Assembly: GCA_038248985.1 (NCBI GenBank)
Contig: JBBRWV010000015.1
Coordinates: 1-43,065, forward strand
Direction of reading: 5' to 3'
DNA length: 43,065 bases
Source: JBBRWV01 sp038248985
GTDB lineage: Bacteria > Planctomycetota > Phycisphaerae > WQYP01
Under the pieces are notes generated by a model. The model worked only from the letters and a program-made list of their open reading frames with translations, did no database searches and was not told the origin of the DNA. The translations under genes and the position numbers were made by a program. Position 1 is the first letter of the stretch. The number at the start of each line of letters is the position of its first letter. Below are positions 40,877 through 43,065 of the stretch, in pieces.

Positions 40877-41283
40877 CCCCCAAAAAACCCTTCATCCCCT
40901 CGTTCCCACCCCGCCGGCGGCCGGCGCGACTAAAAAATCACCCTTCCGCTTTTTAGTGCGAGAACACCTAAAAAGTCTGGCGTGAAGTCGCACCGCCCGC
41001 CGGCTTCCTTGCGCCCCCACCCCCTTCGCCCTTGAAACTTGAAACTTCCCCTCCCCTCTGCCCCCTTAAAATCCCACATTTCCTCTTCCCTCCCCCTAAC
41101 CAATTGTTTAGAATTGATAAAGACCGGACAGGATTTACAACCCCGACCCCCCCGCTTTTAGCCGAAAATTAAACACTCCCTTTCCCCCTACCCCTAACGT
41201 GGATCTACGGAGCACGCCGTCCCTTACCCCCGGCCGCTTGCCACCGCGCCACCTCTGATCGATTTGGAGGTCGCTGCCCAAAC
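40877..41283 (+). other. intergenic region upstream of the phosphate transporter gene
   Basis: This 407-base gap contains ACTAAAAA (40928 on) facing TTTTTAGT as an 8-base inverted repeat, the direct repeat CTTGAAACTTGAAACTT (41031-41047), and CAATT (41101-41105) facing AATTG (41112-41116). The section 41095-41190 is A/T-rich compared with its surroundings and may hold the promoter, but I cannot name a clear -35/-10 pair. No Pho-box-like repeat was found. Confidence 0.4.
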
Positions 41284-42939
41284 ATGCCAACCATGCTCAT
41301 GATCCTCGGAGGAGTCGCCCTCCTCGTCTTCGCCACACGCTACCTCCGCGAAGGCTTCGACCGCGTCTTCGGAGACCGCCTCGCTCAGTGGCTCCAAACC
41401 GTCTCCAAAAACCCCCTCCAAGCCTTCTTCGCTGGCATGGCCGCCGCCGTCGCCGCACCCTCCTCCACCACCATGTCCATGCTCGCCGTCCAAGCCGTCC
41501 AGCAAGGACACGTCACCACCCGCCAAATGCTCGTTCTTATGCTCGGTGCCGACATCGGCCTCACCCTCATCGTCCAGTTCATCGCTCTCTCCATCGAACA
41601 ATTCGCACCCATCTTCATCCTCTTCGGCGTTCTCCTCTTCCAATTCTCCAGCCGACGCACCTACCGCGGCCTCGGCCAAGTCATCCTCGCACTCGGCTTC
41701 CTCTTCCTCGGCATCGCCATCATCAAATCCTCCGCCAACACCGGCACACCCAACCCCGACTTCATCAAACTCCTCGAAATCGCCCAGCACTACCCCATCA
41801 GCCTCGCCCTCATCGCCGCCCTCCTCTCCATGGTCCTCCAATCCGCCACCGCCACCATCGGACTCCTCATCTCCCTCGCCGCCGCCACCAACCACGGCCA
41901 CGGCCTCTCCCTCCAACTCGCCCTCCCCGTCGTCTGCGGTGCCAACATCGGCATCTCCATCACCACCCTCGTCGTCGGTTACAAACAATTCGAATCCCGC
42001 CGCCTCGCCCTCGCCAACCTCGCTGCCAAAATCCTCACCACCGCCCTCGTCATCACCCTTACCCCCACCCTCGTCAACCTCCTCACCAAAACCCCCGGCA
42101 CCATCGTCAACCACGTCGCCCACGCCCACACCGGCTTCAACTTCCTCAAAGCCCTTCTCATCTTCCCCTTCATCCCCCCCCTCTGCAAACTCGTCGAATG
42201 GTGGGTCCCCACGCCCCCCCGCGATGAACGTGGACAGTTCGGACCACGCTACATCCAGCACGGCCCCTTCGACGGCCCCACCATGGCCATGGCCCAGTCC
42301 GCCCGCGAAATCATGTACGCCGCCGAAATCGTCCGCTCCATGCTCGAAGACCTCTGGCGCGCCATGAAAACCAACGACGAAAACCTCGTCCGCAAAATCT
42401 CCGACCGCGACAACCAGGTCGATCTCCTCGACGCCGAAGTCAAAAAATTCCTCGCCCACCTCGCCTCCAAACCCCTCGACGAAACCGACGTCCAGGAGCA
42501 GCTCCGCCAACTCCGCTACCTCGCCGAACTCGAATCCATCGGCGACATCATCGACAAAAACCTCTGCCGCCTCGTACTCAAAAAAATCAAGCTCGGCGTC
42601 GATTTCTCCAGCGCCAACTGGAAAGAACTTGATGACTTCGACAAAAAAGTCCTCGAAAACATGCTCCTCGCCGACACCGCCTTCCAGACCCGCGACAAAA
42701 TCCTCGCCGAAAAACTCCTCCGCCACAAAGACCACCTCGACCTCCAGATCCGCCAGCTCCGCGACCAGCACTTCGCCAGCTTCCAGGCCGACAACGAACA
42801 GCAATACGAAACCAGCGCCATTCACCTCGACGTCCTGACCAACCTCAAACGCATCAACTCCCACGTCTCCCACGTCGCCTTCGCCGTCCTCCACGCCGGC
42901 GACTACACCACCGCCCCCTACCCCCGCTCCGTCACCTAA
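41284..42939 (+). CDS. Na+/phosphate cotransporter with PhoU-like domain
   Basis: This 551-aa protein resembles NptA/YjbB-type Na/Pi cotransporters. The membrane half (about residues 1-330) has two inverted halves, each with the substrate motif: P-S-S-T-T-M-S-M near 59 and Q-S-A-T-A-T-I-G near 196; the usual first motif is Q-S-S-S-A-T, so the first half is somewhat altered. The C-terminal half (about 340-545) is a helical PhoU-like domain with E-S-I-G-D-I-I-D-K-N near 418. It should move or export phosphate with Na+ and may be gated by the PhoU part. GGAGGT lies 12 bases before the ATG, a little far; an ATG at 41293 is also possible. Confidence 0.87.
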   Translation: MPTMLMILGGVALLVFATRYLREGFDRVFGDRLAQWLQTVSKNPLQAFFAGMAAAVAAPSSTTMSMLAVQAVQQGHVTTRQMLVLMLGADIGLTLIVQFIALSIEQFAPIFILFGVLLFQFSSRRTYRGLGQVILALGFLFLGIAIIKSSANTGTPNPDFIKLLEIAQHYPISLALIAALLSMVLQSATATIGLLISLAAATNHGHGLSLQLALPVVCGANIGISITTLVVGYKQFESRRLALANLAAKILTTALVITLTPTLVNLLTKTPGTIVNHVAHAHTGFNFLKALLIFPFIPPLCKLVEWWVPTPPRDERGQFGPRYIQHGPFDGPTMAMAQSAREIMYAAEIVRSMLEDLWRAMKTNDENLVRKISDRDNQVDLLDAEVKKFLAHLASKPLDETDVQEQLRQLRYLAELESIGDIIDKNLCRLVLKKIKLGVDFSSANWKELDDFDKKVLENMLLADTAFQTRDKILAEKLLRHKDHLDLQIRQLRDQHFASFQADNEQQYETSAIHLDVLTNLKRINSHVSHVAFAVLHAGDYTTAPYPRSVT

Positions 42940-43026
42940 CAAAAAAGCCGCCCCTCCCCGAACCAACTCTCCCCAAAAAACAAACCCTGAGATCTCCATC
43001 CCTGAGCCCACACGCGCCCCGATCTA

Positions 43027-43065
43027 CCCCCTCCAGCCCCCCAGTCCCCCCCCAGTCCCCCCCCC
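43027..43065 (-). other. G-quadruplex-forming motif on the minus strand
   Basis: The + strand has C-tracts of 5, 6, 8 and at least 9 bases (43027-43031, 43037-43042, 43046-43053, 43057-43065), separated by 5, 3 and 3 bases. The minus strand thus has four G-tracts with short loops, a standard quadruplex pattern. It lies downstream of the phosphate transporter gene and runs off the window. Runs of this length are also prone to sequencing and assembly error. Confidence 0.6.

Noticed and set aside
41224..43011. 595-codon minus-strand frame opposite the phosphate transporter gene
   Set aside because: Gly/Glu/Asp/Val-only low-complexity product mirrored from C-ending codons of the real gene; no start site.

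Overview
The window looks like chromosomal DNA of a planctomycete, most likely of the Phycisphaerae/Tepidisphaerales type. This rests on high GC, a BatA/von Willebrand A (vWA)/DUF4175-like/DUF4159 membrane cluster of the kind common in Planctomycetota, giant secreted PQQ-propeller and carbohydrate-binding proteins, and an ECF sigma/anti-sigma pair. The assignment comes from gene content only.

Region 1 (74-24419, all +) is a run of nine tightly spaced genes, four of whose junctions are ATGA stop/start overlaps. Two vWA-domain membrane proteins, a DUF4175-like membrane protein and a DUF4159 protein are followed by a 2769-aa secreted protein (coiled coil, TIM-barrel-like and GATase-like domains, two beta-propellers), a 1650-aa secreted protein (three jelly-roll modules, a TIM barrel with an altered WNEP motif, C-terminal NPCBM), a CBM9-like protein, a HEAT-repeat protein and an EF-hand protein. 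I read this as one envelope-associated system for contacting or processing polysaccharide; this is the best candidate for an undescribed system here. A MoxR ATPase and DUF58 protein would be expected just upstream, outside the window.

Region 2 (24447-38048, mostly -) is housekeeping and accessory: a GT-C-like membrane protein; moaA-moaC (+); rpsR with its own promoter and terminator; a 7Fe-type ferredoxin; psd behind an ECF sigma/anti-sigma operon with a near-consensus ECF promoter; a small unknown gene; aroK; an AI-2E-type transporter; a GmhA-like sugar isomerase; a Phd/VapC toxin-antitoxin pair; a KDG-kinase-like PfkB protein; and two decayed genes (a UroD-like N-terminus and a frameshifted transposase end).

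Region 3 (38108-43065, +) holds an AraC-type regulator, a glycine-zipper protein, a YciF/DUF892 ferritin-like protein with an acidic tail, and a Na/Pi cotransporter with a PhoU-like domain.

At the large scale the + strand runs from strongly G-rich (1 to about 12 kb) through balanced (12-20 kb) to C-rich (after about 20 kb) whatever the gene orientation, and the gene direction flips with it, as expected near a replication terminus or a rearrangement boundary. No rRNA, tRNA or CRISPR array was seen.
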